From Candidatus Nanopelagicales bacterium (lineage in GTDB: Bacteria > Actinomycetota > Actinomycetes > S36-B12), in contig JAGYJP010000002.1 of NCBI GenBank assembly GCA_018402075.1, forward strand, positions 248,001 through 312,000: 64,000 nucleotides of DNA, read 5' to 3'. The translations under genes were made by a program, and so were the position numbers. The notes beneath the pieces were generated by a model that did not search any database, was not told where the DNA came from, and saw only the letters and a list, made by a program, of their open reading frames with translations. Shown here in pieces: positions 63,548 through 64,000 of the stretch. Position 1 is the stretch's first letter; the number at the start of each line of letters is the position of its first letter.

Positions 63548-64000
63548 GTGTCACGTGGCGATGCATTTCACCTATATGACACCACATTGCGCGACGGGGC
63601 CCAACGTGAGGGAATTTCTTACTCCGTCAAAGACAAACTGGCGGTTGCCATGTTGCTGGATGACTTCGGAGTCGATTTCATTGAAGGTGGCTGGCCGGGT
63701 GCCCTTCCAAAGGATACCGAGTTCTTTGAGGCGGCTCAGTCGCTTCCATTGAAAAACGCGCAACTCGTGGCCTTCGGTTCCACTCGAAAAGCAGGAATTG
63801 ATGTTTCCCAAGATTCGCAGGTTCAGGCACTAATTGATTCGCAGGCACCGGTCATCACCATCGTGGCAAAGTCCGATATTCGTCATGTAGAGCAAGCACT
63901 GAAAACAACCGGCCAAGAGAATCTGCAAATGGTCAGAGACACCGTGAAGTATCTCGTAGAAAATGGCAGACGAGTCTTTGTCGATTTAGAGCACTTCTTC
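63548..64000 (+). CDS. cimA: (R)-citramalate synthase, N-terminal part (partial)
   Basis: GTG start after AGGGAG; the frame is open to the right edge, so only the first 151 residues are seen. YDTTLRDGAQREGISYSVKD is the DRE-TIM signature of the citramalate synthase branch rather than LeuA (which reads [12 protein letters not shown] in this genome), and FIEGGWPGALPKDTEFF is typical of CimA. The enzyme joins pyruvate and acetyl-CoA for isoleucine without threonine deaminase. The Ile-coding leader in front of it supports that role. Confidence 0.88.
   Translation, partial: MSRGDAFHLYDTTLRDGAQREGISYSVKDKLAVAMLLDDFGVDFIEGGWPGALPKDTEFFEAAQSLPLKNAQLVAFGSTRKAGIDVSQDSQVQALIDSQAPVITIVAKSDIRHVEQALKTTGQENLQMVRDTVKYLVENGRRVFVDLEHFF

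Noticed and set aside
63555..63752. 65-codon plus-strand frame inside cimA
   Set aside because: Out of frame with the cimA reading frame, which starts at GTG 63548 and stays open to the edge.

Overview
Organism. The window reads as chromosome of a mid-G+C actinomycete (Actinomycetota), probably a streamlined planktonic type. The signs are a NucS mismatch endonuclease, a GlgE maltosyltransferase, a MurA with Asp instead of the active-site Cys, an actinobacterial LeuA, and compact gene packing with many ATGA or TAATG overlaps. About a dozen genes also show a -10-like TAnnnT box exactly six bases before an ATG or GTG, which suggests leaderless transcripts. No IS element, phage gene, CRISPR array, tRNA or rRNA was seen, and no gene-free stretch exceeds about 300 bases. 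The lineage (for example aquatic Actinobacteria) is inference.

Layout. 1-11709: prmC (cut by the window edge), tsaC, glyA, a WecA-type phosphosugar transferase, two small membrane genes, then atpBEFHAGDC. 11715-19585: pduO, murA, a small membrane protein, ecm, nucS, a double 3-hydroxyacyl-CoA dehydrogenase, a small zinc-finger-like protein and an alpha/beta hydrolase. 19582-26153: an OatA-like acyltransferase, ccr, mce, thiolase, meaB and an Rrf2 regulator. With ecm, the dehydrogenase and the crotonase at 36.3 kb, these form much of the ethylmalonyl-CoA route. 26249-36228: thioredoxin-TPR protein, glgB, glgE, glgP, glgX (alpha-glucan metabolism). 36308-41344: crotonase, methyltransferase, GT4 glycosyltransferase, hexapeptide acyltransferase and a GH57 branching enzyme, resembling the mycobacterial methylglucose lipopolysaccharide locus. 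41447-52151: etfBA, cysteine desulfurase, mnmA, MetE-like protein, ligA, gatCAB. 52178-64000: ilvD, ilvBNC, serA, leuA, leuB, ilvE and the start of cimA.

How it works together. The first half follows the order I recall for Mycobacterium tuberculosis Rv1300-Rv1328, and the second half follows Rv3032-Rv2995c reversed, so two ancestral blocks appear joined here. Acetyl-CoA can be condensed, reduced, dehydrated and reductively carboxylated to ethylmalonyl-CoA, then rearranged by a B12 mutase served by PduO and MeaB. Glucan is built and degraded by the Glg set and may be methylated or acylated by the neighbouring cluster. Branched-chain amino acid synthesis carries three apparent attenuators: a Val/Ile leader before ilvB, a Leu leader before leuA and an Ile leader before cimA.
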